In this document: piece by piece, positions 45,003-53,532 of the stretch
Numbering within the stretch: the first letter of the stretch is position 1
Layout: each line of letters opens with the position of its first letter
Source: Rossellomorea aquimaris
GTDB lineage: Bacteria; Bacillota; Bacilli; Bacillales; Bacillaceae_B
Length of the DNA: 64,000 nt
Direction of reading: 5' to 3'
Assembly (NCBI RefSeq): GCF_001877785.1
Contig: NZ_MINN01000161.1
Coordinates: 1 to 64,000, forward strand
Position numbers and translations under genes: made by a program
The notes under the pieces: generated by a model
What the model was told of the DNA's origin: nothing
Database searches by the model: none
What the model saw: the letters and a program-made list of their open reading frames with translations, nothing else

Positions 45003-45056
45003 ATCGATTTAGATCCCCGAGGTGATTCGTTTCGAATCACCCTCTCCCTTTTTTTA
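45003..45056 (+). terminator. Terminator-like hairpins inside the gvp operon
   Basis: GGTGATTCG (45021-45029) pairs with CGAATCACC (45033-45041), extended by GA/TC, and is followed by seven T (45049-45055). A weaker hairpin (GATC...GATC, 45003-45018) lies just before it. It separates gvpB from gvpR. Confidence 0.8.
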
Positions 45057-45078
45057 TGTCCATAGTAAGGAGGCCAAT

Positions 45079-45345
45079 ATGAAGATCAAAGAAATCATGG
45101 GAAATGTGTCTGATTTCTTCAATGAAAATGTGGCGCCGGTCCATAAGATCACTTCAGTCGAGGTGAGGGAAGAAGAAGGCTGGCGGGTTATTGTGGAAGT
45201 CATTGAGGAAAAAGAATATATGAAGAAATATGCGAAGGACGAAATGCTGGGCACGTATGAAGCCCTTCTTGACAAGGATAAAGAAGTCGTGTCATTTAAG
45301 CGGCTCGATGTCCGGTACAGAAGTGCGATCGGGCAGGAAACGTAA
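45079..45345 (+). CDS. gvpR: Gas vesicle protein GvpR (GvpO-family)
   Basis: 88 aa. It contains VRE-EEGWRVIVEVIEEKEYMKKYAKDEMLGTYE and ends DVRYRSAIG, a pattern of GvpO/GvpR accessory proteins. AAGGAGGC precedes the ATG at 45079; an upstream in-frame ATG lies in the hairpin. First gene of the assembly block, after the internal terminator. Confidence 0.9.
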   Translation: MKIKEIMGNVSDFFNENVAPVHKITSVEVREEEGWRVIVEVIEEKEYMKKYAKDEMLGTYEALLDKDKEVVSFKRLDVRYRSAIGQET

Positions 45346-45371
45346 CGGCAGGCGGCTAAGGGGGAATCAAC

Positions 45372-46289
45372 TTGACAGTCTTACGGAACACAATCAAAAA
45401 AGACAGCAGGGCCATCGTGCAGGATGATGAGACGAAGGAGTTGATGACTCGTTCGCTTCACTATCTGACAGCCGGTTACCCTGTGCATTTTACAGGCCCA
45501 TCGGGAGCCGGGAAAACCTCCCTTGCACTCGCTTTAGCCAAAAAACGAAAACGTCCGGTCATGCTTATTCACGGTAATCATGAACTGAATAACCGGGATT
45601 TGATCGGTGATTTTACGGGATACACGAGTAAAAAGGTCGTCGACCAATATGTCCGCTCTGTTTACAAAAAGGATGAAAGCGTGACGGAAACCTGGAGGGA
45701 CGGCCGTCTTTTAGAAGCAGCGAAGAATGGTTATACGCTTGTGTATGACGAATTTACAAGATCGCAGCCAACGACAAATAATATTTTTTTATCAATCCTG
45801 GAAGAGGGGGTCATACCTCTCTATGGAACGAAACTGACGGAGCCTTTTGTGAAGGTCCACCCCGAGTTTTCAGTGATTTTCACCAGCAATCCGGCTGAAT
45901 ACGCAGGTGTCTATGATACACAGGACGCCCTTCTGGACCGGATGATCACCATCCCGGTAGATTTCATGGACAGTGAGCGTGAAGCCATGATTGTATCGGA
46001 GAAAGCGGATCTGGTGATAGAGGAAGCAAGAACCATTACCTCGCTCATTTCGCATTTGCGGGAGCAATGCACGAAAGAAAACGAACACGGGCCGAGCTTG
46101 CGTGCATCACTGATCATTGCAAGGCTCGCCATTGAACTTGACATCCCCATAGACGGTAACGATGAAGAATTCAGACGTCTATGTATCGATATAGCAGGAA
46201 ACAGCATGACACGCGGCATTGAAGCCGATAATCCGAGAGAAAAAGCGGAACAATTAATTATAGATGCATGCAAAAGCATGAATGGATAA
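45372..46289 (+). CDS. gvpN: Gas vesicle AAA+ ATPase GvpN
   Basis: 305 aa MoxR-like AAA+ ATPase. Walker A GPSGAGKTSLA, Walker B TLVYDEFTRS, sensor VIFTSNPAEYAG and arginine-containing ALLDRMITIPVD are all seen. GvpN is thought to help gas vesicles widen or elongate, using ATP. The start is a TTG at 45372 behind AAGGGGG. It ends 16 bp before gvpF. Confidence 0.95.
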   Translation: MTVLRNTIKKDSRAIVQDDETKELMTRSLHYLTAGYPVHFTGPSGAGKTSLALALAKKRKRPVMLIHGNHELNNRDLIGDFTGYTSKKVVDQYVRSVYKKDESVTETWRDGRLLEAAKNGYTLVYDEFTRSQPTTNNIFLSILEEGVIPLYGTKLTEPFVKVHPEFSVIFTSNPAEYAGVYDTQDALLDRMITIPVDFMDSEREAMIVSEKADLVIEEARTITSLISHLREQCTKENEHGPSLRASLIIARLAIELDIPIDGNDEEFRRLCIDIAGNSMTRGIEADNPREKAEQLIIDACKSMNG

Positions 46290-46305
46290 AAAGGAGAGTC
46301 GACTT

Positions 46306-47070
46306 ATGAGCCAGGAAAACGGAATTTATGTATTTTGTGCGATTCAGACAGATAAGGATGAAGCATTTGAATCAGTTGAATTAGAAGGTGAAAAGCGGGA
46401 CGTTTTTACAATCAACTATAAAGATTCCGCCATGGTGGCAGCAGAGGTCCCGATGAAAATTTATCACCCGAAGAAAGACAATCTGATGATGCACCAGAAA
46501 GTCGTATCGGAAGTAATGAGCAAGAATGACACCGTCATCCCCATTTCATTCGGGAATGTCTTCCAGAGCAAAGAGGATGTGGAGGCGCTGCTTGAAAACC
46601 TTTACCCTCAGTTTGAAAAGCTCTTCCCGGCCATCAAAGGCAAGGTTGAATTGGGTCTTAAGGTGATCGGAAAGAAAGAATACCTTGAAAAAATGGTGAA
46701 AGAGAATCCTGAAATGGAGAAGATGTCTTCTTCTGTAAAAGGAAAATCAGAATCAGCCGCCTATTACGACCGCATCAAATTGGGCGGGATGGCTCAGAAA
46801 CTCTTCACTTCCCTTCAGGAGGAAATGAAGAAGGAAATCTTCGAGCCCCTTGAAGAAACAGCTGAAGCAGCGAAGGTAAATGATCCTTCAAGCGAAACGA
46901 TGCTTCTCAATGCCGCCTTCCTGATCGACCGTGACAAGGAAGAACTATTCGATCAAAAGGTGAATGAAGCACATGAGAAGTGGAAGGATAAGGTCGACTT
47001 TCAATACAGCGGACCATGGCCGGCGTATAACTTCGTGAATATCCGCTTGAAGGTGGAAGAAGCGGGATGA
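46306..47070 (+). CDS. gvpF: Gas vesicle protein GvpF
   Basis: 254 aa GvpF/L-type protein. IYVFCAIQTD at the N-terminus, VIPISFGNVFQSKEDVEALLENLYPQFEK in the middle, and the C-terminal FQYSGPWPAYNFVNIRL motif typify the family. GvpF binds GvpA and is needed in early assembly. It starts at 46306 behind GGAGAG and overlaps gvpG by 4 bp (ATGA). Confidence 0.95.
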   Translation: MSQENGIYVFCAIQTDKDEAFESVELEGEKRDVFTINYKDSAMVAAEVPMKIYHPKKDNLMMHQKVVSEVMSKNDTVIPISFGNVFQSKEDVEALLENLYPQFEKLFPAIKGKVELGLKVIGKKEYLEKMVKENPEMEKMSSSVKGKSESAAYYDRIKLGGMAQKLFTSLQEEMKKEIFEPLEETAEAAKVNDPSSETMLLNAAFLIDRDKEELFDQKVNEAHEKWKDKVDFQYSGPWPAYNFVNIRLKVEEAG

Positions 47071-47324
47071 TCCATAAACTGGTCAGTGCGCCGATCAATA
47101 TGGTCATCAAAGTCGGGGAAAAGATCAAAGAAGAAGCCGACAAAGAGCTGTACGACCTGCCCACCATCCAGCAAAAGCTGATTCAGCTGCAAATGATGTA
47201 TGAACTTGGTGAAATCCCTGAAGAAGCCTTTCAGGAAAAAGAAGACGAACTGCTGGCCCGATATGAAATCGCAAAGCAGCGCGAAATGGAACAATGGGAA
47301 GAAATGACGAAGAAGAGGGAATGA
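47067..47324 (+). CDS. gvpG: Gas vesicle protein GvpG
   Basis: 85 aa. LVSAPINMVIKVGEKIKEEADKELYD and LQMMYELGEIPEEAFQEKEDELLARY match GvpG. Helical accessory protein; partner of GvpF/L in assembly. The ATG overlaps the gvpF stop. Confidence 0.94.
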   Translation: MIHKLVSAPINMVIKVGEKIKEEADKELYDLPTIQQKLIQLQMMYELGEIPEEAFQEKEDELLARYEIAKQREMEQWEEMTKKRE

Positions 47325-47334
47325 AGGTGACAGG

Positions 47335-48141
47335 ATGAGCGATTTACTTTATCTATACGGTTTGATTCCGGCGAATGAAGCAAAAGAGGAGCCTCTTCCA
47401 TCAATCAAAGGGTTTGACGGAGAAGGAGAGCTTTTCACAATTGACGTCGGGGATGTGACGGCCATCGTATGTTCGATCGATTCCGAAACCCATTCGGAAG
47501 AAGACTTAAAAGATAAGATCGAAAATGATATGGAATGGCTGCAGGCCAAGGCTTTCCATCATCATGAGACCGTCTTGATGGTGTCAAAGATGTACACAAT
47601 CGTCCCGTTAAAATTCTGTACGCTTTATAAAAGCGAGGACAGCTTGAAGGATACCATCGAAGGAAACCGCAATAAGCTTTTGAGCACCTTCTCCAAATTG
47701 AAGGGTAATGAAGAATGGAATCTCAAGATTTTCTGCGATGATAAAGAACTCAGGGAAGAAGTGAGCAGCAGCAATCCTGCAATAGAAGAAAAACGAAAAG
47801 AAATCAGTGAATTGCCGAAAGGAAGGCAGTTTTTTGAAAAGAAAAAGATCGACCAGCTGATTGATCAAGAGCTTGAAAACGAGAAAAACCGGATTTGTGA
47901 AGAAGTCCATGAAAAGCTTAAGGAAAAGGCGATTGAAGGCAGCGTCAAGAAAAACTGGGGCAAGGATGTGACCGGGCGCAAGGAAAACATGGCCTGGAAT
48001 AGTGTGTTCCTCATTGCTGAAGATAAAGTCGATCAGTTCACCGACGAAGTGAACCGGTACAAGGAAGAACTCGGGAAATCAGGATGGAGCTTTGAAGCTT
48101 CGGGTCCCTGGCCTCCTTACCATTTCTCAAGTTTTTCATAA
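47335..48141 (+). CDS. gvpL: Gas vesicle protein GvpL
   Basis: 268 aa GvpF/L family. LLYLYGLIPAN opens the protein, VPLKFCTLYKSEDSLKDTIEGN is the middle motif and WSFEASGPWPPYHFSSF the end. It acts as an assembly hub by family. AAGGTGACAGG precedes the ATG. Confidence 0.95.
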   Translation: MSDLLYLYGLIPANEAKEEPLPSIKGFDGEGELFTIDVGDVTAIVCSIDSETHSEEDLKDKIENDMEWLQAKAFHHHETVLMVSKMYTIVPLKFCTLYKSEDSLKDTIEGNRNKLLSTFSKLKGNEEWNLKIFCDDKELREEVSSSNPAIEEKRKEISELPKGRQFFEKKKIDQLIDQELENEKNRICEEVHEKLKEKAIEGSVKKNWGKDVTGRKENMAWNSVFLIAEDKVDQFTDEVNRYKEELGKSGWSFEASGPWPPYHFSSFS

Positions 48142-48215
48142 AATTGCCTGTTTCAGGAACTTCCGCCGAGGGAATTAAAAGAAGTATAAGAGAGAATGGA
48201 AAGGGATGGTGAGCT

Positions 48216-48488
48216 GTGACTGTAAGAGAATCAATTGAGAACAAAGATATTGCACTTATAGACATTTTAGACGTGATTCTCGACAAAGGTGTAGCCATCA
48301 AAGGAGACCTTGTGATTTCGATTGCAGGTGTCGATCTCGTCTATTTGGATCTTAGAGTATTAATTTCCTCGGTGGAAACACTGGTACAGCATAAAAATGG
48401 AACACGCAAAGAAATCAACTCTGAAAAACTTGATAGAGAGAAGGAGGAATTGATTCATGCAACAGGTCAGCCAGACAAATGGGCGTAG
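48216..48488 (+). CDS. gvpS: Gas vesicle protein GvpS (GvpA-like)
   Basis: 90 aa GvpA-family minor protein: IALIDILDVILDKGVAIKGD, IAGVDLVYLDLRVLISSVETL. It starts with GTG at 48216 behind AAAGGGATGG. The 3' end overlaps gvpK by 32 bp. Confidence 0.93.
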   Translation: MTVRESIENKDIALIDILDVILDKGVAIKGDLVISIAGVDLVYLDLRVLISSVETLVQHKNGTRKEINSEKLDREKEELIHATGQPDKWA

Positions 48489-48747
48489 CAGGATCAACTT
48501 CGATTCAAATAATCCCGAGGACGGTTTGGCACAGCTTGTCCTCACAGTCATTGAACTGGTAAGGCAAATCGTCGAAAGGCATGCGATGAGGCGTGTCGAA
48601 GGCGGCACGCTGACAGATCAGCAGGTCGAGGATCTCGGCGTTGCCTTGATGAATCTTGAGGAAAAGATGGAAGAGCTGAAAGAAATCTTCGGTCTTGATG
48701 CAGAAGACCTTAATATAGATCTCGGACCTCTGGGGAGCTTGATGTAA
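48457..48747 (+). CDS. gvpK: Gas vesicle protein GvpK
   Basis: 96 aa. NPEDGLAQLVLTVIELVRQIVERHAMRRVEGGTLTDQQVEDLG is highly characteristic of GvpK. The ATG follows AAGGAGG inside gvpS, which indicates translational coupling. Confidence 0.96.
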   Translation: MQQVSQTNGRSRINFDSNNPEDGLAQLVLTVIELVRQIVERHAMRRVEGGTLTDQQVEDLGVALMNLEEKMEELKEIFGLDAEDLNIDLGPLGSLM

Positions 48748-48780
48748 GGCATTCCCACCGGTTCAAAGGAGGACAACAAC

Positions 48781-49113
48781 ATGGCTATGGAACATTCAAT
48801 GCAGTCGAATACAATTGTGGATGTTTTAGAGAAAGTCCTGGATAAAGGGGTTGTCATCGCAGGAGACATAACGGTCGGGATCGCCGATGTCGAACTGTTA
48901 ACCATCAAAATCCGTTTAATCGTCGCTTCCGTGGATAAAGCAAAGGAAATCGGCATGGACTGGTGGGAAAATGATCCTTACCTCAGCTCCAAAGCAGCTG
49001 ACAACAATACCAGGGCTCTCGAAGAAGAAAATAAAAAGCTTCAGGAACGTCTCGAATCACTCGAGAAAAAGATGGAAACCAATCGTTTAAATACTGCTAA
49101 ACAATCAAACTAA
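48781..49113 (+). CDS. gvpJ: Gas vesicle protein GvpJ
   Basis: 110 aa. A GvpA-like core (IVDVLEKVLDKGVVIAGDITVGIADVELLTIKIRLIVASVDKA) plus a C-terminal coiled coil (ALEEENKKLQERLESLEKKM). It probably shapes the conical tips. AAAGGAGG precedes the ATG. Confidence 0.94.
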   Translation: MAMEHSMQSNTIVDVLEKVLDKGVVIAGDITVGIADVELLTIKIRLIVASVDKAKEIGMDWWENDPYLSSKAADNNTRALEEENKKLQERLESLEKKMETNRLNTAKQSN

Positions 49114-49135
49114 AATAATCGGAGGTTTTTGAATC

Positions 49136-50002
49136 ATGGCAGAAAAAAACACTAAAGTTGAAGATACAACAGTTGAAAATCAAGATAACAAATCGACAAA
49201 TGAGAAAAAGAAAAGAATGAGCGGCCCGATCAAGCGTACGGTCGCGGGAAGTGTCCTTGGCGCCACAGTCGGATACCTGGCCACTCCTGAAAACGGGAAA
49301 AAGCTGCTTGGTTCAATCGACCAGGAAAAACTGAAAAGTAAATCCCTTGATTTCGGTAAAGCTGCGAAAGAAAAATCAAGAAGTGCGGTCACTTCGTTGA
49401 GATCTTCAACAGCTAGCCTGTTCAAACGTGATAAGAACTCGGATGAAAATGATGAAAAGAATGAAAAGATGGAAGACGATAATGAAACAACATTAAGCTC
49501 AGATCAATCTGATGATCAAGAGACTAACAGCGACAAAGACTATGAATCTCTTAAAGAAGAAAACGAACAGCTTAACAACCGCCTTCAAAAACTTGAGGAT
49601 ATGCTGACAAAACTCACTGAACAAGGTGAGGATACGGACGAAGAAGACGAAGAAGACGAAGAAGACGATGAAGAAGAAACAAAATCCAAAAAGAACACGA
49701 AAAAAGCGTCCAAGAAAAAAGTGGACGACGAAGAAGAGGATACGGACGAAGACCAAGATGATAACGATGAAGATGATGATTCGGATGAGGCAAAGAACGA
49801 AGACGACTCTGAAGATGAGAATGAAGAAGATGAAGATGAAGACAATAAGGATGATAAGAAAAAAGGCAAATCAACTTCAGCCAAAGGCAAAAAACGCTCT
49901 ACACGCAAATCTTCAAAATCTAAGAAATCATCATCTAAAAAAGAAGATGACAACGAAGACGAAGAAACAACACTTTCAAGTGATGACGACACATCTTCTT
50001 AA
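49136..50002 (+). CDS. gvpT: Gas vesicle protein GvpT with long acidic region
   Basis: 288 aa. Charged N-terminus, then VAGSVLGATVGYLATPENGKKLLGS near 38-62, matching the same Gly hairpin in GvpP. A helical stretch and coiled coil follow (LKEENEQLNNRLQKLEDML), then about 110 residues dominated by D and E with K/S blocks near the end (KKRSTRKSSKSKKSSSKK). The polyacidic DNA (GAAGAC repeats) is low-complexity and may vary in length among strains. It is a surface accessory by inference. Confidence 0.85.
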   Translation: MAEKNTKVEDTTVENQDNKSTNEKKKRMSGPIKRTVAGSVLGATVGYLATPENGKKLLGSIDQEKLKSKSLDFGKAAKEKSRSAVTSLRSSTASLFKRDKNSDENDEKNEKMEDDNETTLSSDQSDDQETNSDKDYESLKEENEQLNNRLQKLEDMLTKLTEQGEDTDEEDEEDEEDDEEETKSKKNTKKASKKKVDDEEEDTDEDQDDNDEDDDSDEAKNEDDSEDENEEDEDEDNKDDKKKGKSTSAKGKKRSTRKSSKSKKSSSKKEDDNEDEETTLSSDDDTSS

Positions 50003-50037
50003 TTCTTAACAGGCAGACAGACAGACAGGAGGGAAAA

Positions 50038-50445
50038 GTGAACATGAGCTTAGGATCTGGTGCAAATAAAGATTCAATCCTGGAATTTTTTGTACAAGCA
50101 GCTAATAAGCATGACTTTACATTGGACATCACCCTGAATGTAAACGGGGCTGTCATCACAGGCACACTGATTTCTGCTAAAGATTACTTCGACGCGCTGA
50201 GCGAAAACTTTGAAGACGGCAGCGATGTTGCGCAGAAACTGAGTGAAGAGCTTGCCAAGGCAGGCGAGCAGGTGGAAGACGGCGCCCTGAGTGAAGCCAA
50301 TTTCATTCATATGAAAAACACGAAAGTCTACTGCGGGGACAACAAGCCCACTCCTTCGAAAGGGAAAATCCTTTGGAGAGGCAAGCTCAGTGAAGTCAAC
50401 GGATTCTTCCTGGGGAAGATATCCGAGTCGAAGAGCAGTAAATGA
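50038..50445 (+). CDS. gvpU: Gas vesicle protein GvpU
   Basis: About 135 aa. SILEFFVQAANKHDFTLDITLNVNGAVITGTLISAKDYFDAL matches GvpU. In B. megaterium GvpU controls clustering of gas vesicles. A GTG at 50038 and an ATG at 50044 both follow GGAGGG; either may be the start. It is the last gene of the operon. Confidence 0.93.
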   Translation: MNMSLGSGANKDSILEFFVQAANKHDFTLDITLNVNGAVITGTLISAKDYFDALSENFEDGSDVAQKLSEELAKAGEQVEDGALSEANFIHMKNTKVYCGDNKPTPSKGKILWRGKLSEVNGFFLGKISESKSSK

Positions 50446-50462
50446 TCATATAGTTGATTAAG

Positions 50463-50500
50463 AACGCCCGGGGGCTTGAACTTCGGGCGTTTGTTTTTTT
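50463..50500 (+). terminator. gvp operon terminator
   Basis: AACGCCCG pairs with CGGGCGTT, followed by a T-rich tail. Confidence 0.88.
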
Positions 50501-50531
50501 ATGTTTGGGGCGGCATGTCGCGGCCTCAGTT

Positions 50532-50873
50532 TCACTTTATGTTCATAGCGTTGATTGTACTGACCTTATTGTTCCGGAAGCTGATCGAGACAAATGAATT
50601 GGGAGCGGTCCCGTCCCATACATAGCTTACCTGGTGTGCCTTCGTCCCGGTTTTTCCCGACTCGCCCTGCTGTTTCCCTTCACCGCCGATGATTTTGATT
50701 ACTTGTTTGAGCTCCATTCCTTTTGTGATCTTTGTTAATTCCTCCTGAGTGATTTCGGGCGTGTTTGCTTCTTCTCTTGAGTTGGAGGCGGTGCTGGTGT
50801 CCGTAACGGAGCAGGCAGTCAAGGAAAGGAACAGGACGCCGGAGAGCAGGATTCCGCTTATTTTATTTTTCAT
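50532..50873 (-). CDS. Small lipoprotein, BamE/DUF3862-like
   Basis: About 113 aa. A signal peptide with lipobox LSLTACS gives Cys near residue 20. The mature part has EITQEELTKITKGMELKQVIKIIGGEG and VSYVWDG, resembling small BamE/BLIP-like folds. Probably anchored outside the membrane; function unknown. It starts at the ATG at 50873 behind AAGGGGG. Confidence 0.75.
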   Translation of the reverse strand: MKNKISGILLSGVLFLSLTACSVTDTSTASNSREEANTPEITQEELTKITKGMELKQVIKIIGGEGKQQGESGKTGTKAHQVSYVWDGTAPNSFVSISFRNNKVSTINAMNIK

Positions 50874-51048
50874 GGTCATCCCCCTTGTGGATTCTTTTAT
50901 AGATGTAACTGGGGGCGGGTGGGAATTGTTTCATGACGTGATTTATTTTTTGAATACATCTGGGTAGAAGATTATTCCTTCTTGTCGTTTGTGGTTTCTG
51001 CCGGTACAGCAGCGGGTAAACAATATATAACAAAGGAGGTTGCCTTTT

Positions 51049-51153
51049 ATGAAAGGATTAATCAGAAAATTGATCAAATGGGGACCTATCGTCTACCCGA
51101 TGTATAAGAAATACCGGAATAAAAGAAAATCTCGAAAATCGATGACGTATTGA
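51049..51153 (+). CDS. Small basic protein, 34 aa
   Basis: Reads MKGLIRKLIKWGPIVYPMYK, then KYRNKRKSRKSMTY. A perfect AAAGGAGGT lies 9 nt upstream of the ATG, and a terminator follows within 10 nt. The amphipathic, strongly basic sequence suggests membrane association. No function is known to me. Confidence 0.6.
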   Translation: MKGLIRKLIKWGPIVYPMYKKYRNKRKSRKSMTY

Positions 51154-51159
51154 TAGAAA

Positions 51160-51183
51160 AAGCAGCCTGCGGGCTGTTTTTTT
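51160..51183 (+). terminator. Terminator after the small basic protein
   Basis: AGCAGCC and GGGCTGT form a tight hairpin followed by seven T. Confidence 0.85.
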
Positions 51184-51274
51184 GTGGGTTCAAGGACTGC
51201 TGGGAGTGACTTTCGATTGGAGAGCAGGGTGATTCTGCTGCCAGGGGTGGTATTTTGAAGGGCAGGAGGAGGGA

Positions 51275-51392
51275 TATGATCCATTCTGAGGATTAATGAT
51301 CCGTTTCGGAGATTTATGCTCCAAATCAGAAATATATGATCCATTCGACAAAAAATACGCTCCATTTTCCGAATATATGATCTTTTAAGAAT
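51275..51392. repeat. 20 bp periodic array, TGATCCATT type
   Basis: Five to six units of 20-21 bp, each starting TGATCC, TGCTCC or CGCTCC and ending in an A/T-rich half (GATTAA, GATTTA, AATATA). It lies between convergent genes. The core word is unrelated to that of other arrays but the period is the same. Confidence 0.75.
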
Positions 51393-51514
51393 GATTCTAA
51401 TTTGCGTGCAGAGATGGGTAAACAAACAACAGCAACCAATCGCAAACCCAACCCTCCCAAACCCTCCAGCCTCCATATAGAACAGTTACTCAAGAACAAG
51501 CAAATAAACCACAC

Positions 51515-51549
51515 AAAAAAACTCCCCGAGACGAATCTCAAGGAGTTCT
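51515..51549 (-). terminator. Terminator after glsB-type gene
   Basis: AACTCC..GAGA pairs with TCTC..GGAGTT with a small internal bulge, followed by seven T on the minus strand. Confidence 0.8.
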
Positions 51550-51560
51550 TTACTAATCGA

Positions 51561-51818
51561 TTAATGTGATGTTCTTCTCATTCCTCTTAGCAGCAGGCTT
51601 AAAAGGAATACAAATATGATGGCTCCGAGTAAGGCCGGGATAATAGCGATTCCTGCGAGCGACGGGCCGAAGCTTCCGAGTAATTCTCCGCCAATCCATG
51701 CACCGATGATACCTGCGATAATGTTTCCGATGACTCCGCCTGGTACGTTTTTACCTAAGATCAGGCCGGCTAACCAGCCGATGATTCCTCCAACGATTAA
51801 ATATAAAATGAAACCCAT
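51561..51818 (-). CDS. GlsB/YeaQ/YmgE-family stress membrane protein
   Basis: 85 aa, three membrane helices rich in Gly: GGIIGWLAGLILGKNVPGGVIGNIIAGIIGAWIGGELLG. This is the transglycosylase-associated (GlsB/YeaQ/YmgE) family, commonly general-stress induced. The start is the ATG at 51818 after GGAGGT; a longer frame begins at 51833. Confidence 0.92.
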   Translation of the reverse strand: MGFILYLIVGGIIGWLAGLILGKNVPGGVIGNIIAGIIGAWIGGELLGSFGPSLAGIAIIPALLGAIIFVFLLSLLLRGMRRTSH

Positions 51819-51893
51819 AATGATTACCTCCAATGTTTGTTTTTGTAATGTATCGTTATTGCTTCTTTTCCCGTGTTATCAATGTTTAAAACC

Positions 51894-53366
51894 TTAAAAT
51901 GTCGTGACCTGGAATATTTTTTGCAGGACATACATGATGTATTTAAATGCAGGGAGCTTGTCCTGATATTTCTCGTAATTCACGGTATAGGTGCCGTCTT
52001 CGTTGTTCCAGATCCGCTTGAAATAGTCGTCGACTGACTTGATCAATGCACTGTCCGTTGTTGAGACGAGCTTGATGTTTTCTTCAAGATTGTAGTCGTC
52101 CAGGTTTCTTGATGTGTAGTTGGTGGACCCGCCGATGACGATTGATCGCTTCTTCCCTTTGACGTAGATAAATTTGGAATGATATTGTTCTTTGTTTGTG
52201 TCATACCAGCGGATTTTGATGTGCTTTTCATTCAAATTATGCAGTTCTGATGCGATCGGCAGGTTGGGAAGCCCGATCTTTTCCTGGCCGAATGCATTTT
52301 GGTTCGGGTCGAGCACGATCCGGACGTCCACCTTGCGTTCTGCTGCATCTTCAATGGCATCGATGATATCCCTGTCGGCCAGATAGAACATCCCGATCCA
52401 GATCTCGTCCCCTTCCTCTGCATCATCCATCGCTTTGACGACATGGTCCTGAACCTTGCTTTCCGTGATTATTTGCGCTTTAACGGGTGGTCCTTCACCC
52501 GGATCGGAAGGGCTGATCAGCTTATCAAGCTCTTCATTGGTCGGGAACTTGCTTTCATCTCCGCCGGAATAAGCTGCAACCGCCCTTTCGGCTTTTACCA
52601 TATCCTTCAGGATTTTCCCTTTTACCTTGAATGCGATATTTGAGTGGAAGCCGCTCGCGTCATGCGGGTTCGCTGAGAGAATCATACCTTCATCCTCTGA
52701 TATGACCACTTTCCGGTGGTTCGCTTTTACATTCAACAGTTTTAAATAGGATCTCGCCGTCACTTTAGGGGCAGAGGGGGCCATCGGATTGGGCAGCCAT
52801 CCGTCCCCTTCCTGGCCGAACCATCCGAGGGCCGCCCTCCATACCCCTGAATAAATGAGGTTCGGGTCACGGAGCTTGTTCAGGTTCGTATAGATGACTT
52901 TAGCCCCCAGTTTCTCGAGGGGGTCTATATGATTTGCTTTATGGGATCGATAGGTTGTATTGACGTGATCTGTGATGAAGACAACTTTCAAATCAGGCTT
53001 CTTTTCCATCTGTTCCTTGATTTTGTTATATAATGTTTCGCTTAATTTAGGATAAGGCCGTTTACCGTCTGTGTATCCGTTCACAAGAAAGAGGTCCAGT
53101 ACAAGGAAATGATCAGCTTCTTCAATCGTCTTAAACACTTCTTTGAAAATGTTATGATCGTAGACTTCCTTGCCGTTATTGTCATATGTAAGGTCGTACA
53201 AAAATTCTACGTCCTTCTGGGGAAGCGAGTACTCACTGCCTTCAAAGGATATGCCCGGCGGAAGGGGCTTAATGCGGTTGTAGAGCATGATCCCCGCAAG
53301 GATGAGTATGACAGCACCGCCTGCCCACCATTGTTTTTTCTGATACCATTTTTGCTTCTTTTTCAA
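51894..53366 (-). CDS. Phospholipase D-like (cardiolipin synthase type) protein
   Basis: 490 aa. One N-terminal membrane anchor (about 15-30), then two PLD halves. First HKD-type motif: VKANHRKVVISEDEGMILSA near 225; second: EQYHSKFIYVKGKKRSIVIGGSTNYT near 405. Such enzymes transfer phosphatidyl groups, for example making cardiolipin. The start is a TTG at 53366 behind AGGGGAA. Fragments related to this gene reappear at 61786-61890. Confidence 0.82.
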   Translation of the reverse strand: MKKKQKWYQKKQWWAGGAVILILAGIMLYNRIKPLPPGISFEGSEYSLPQKDVEFLYDLTYDNNGKEVYDHNIFKEVFKTIEEADHFLVLDLFLVNGYTDGKRPYPKLSETLYNKIKEQMEKKPDLKVVFITDHVNTTYRSHKANHIDPLEKLGAKVIYTNLNKLRDPNLIYSGVWRAALGWFGQEGDGWLPNPMAPSAPKVTARSYLKLLNVKANHRKVVISEDEGMILSANPHDASGFHSNIAFKVKGKILKDMVKAERAVAAYSGGDESKFPTNEELDKLISPSDPGEGPPVKAQIITESKVQDHVVKAMDDAEEGDEIWIGMFYLADRDIIDAIEDAAERKVDVRIVLDPNQNAFGQEKIGLPNLPIASELHNLNEKHIKIRWYDTNKEQYHSKFIYVKGKKRSIVIGGSTNYTSRNLDDYNLEENIKLVSTTDSALIKSVDDYFKRIWNNEDGTYTVNYEKYQDKLPAFKYIMYVLQKIFQVTTF

Positions 53367-53532
53367 TTGAATTCCCCTGTTCTTCGTTTTTTTTCTTACT
53401 ATACCCGTAACGGTAGTAATAAAATCCTATTTAGTCAGGGCATCGGAAATAATTTATAAGGTTTATCAGTTTGTCTTAAGGGAACTCTGCTATATCATGG
53501 GGTTAAGAAATCAATTTCAGGAGGGGACGGCA

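Noticed and set aside
49585-49992. Serine-rich frame opposite gvpT
   Set aside because: It is the antisense of the GAAGAC-type polyacidic region of gvpT, a composition artefact.
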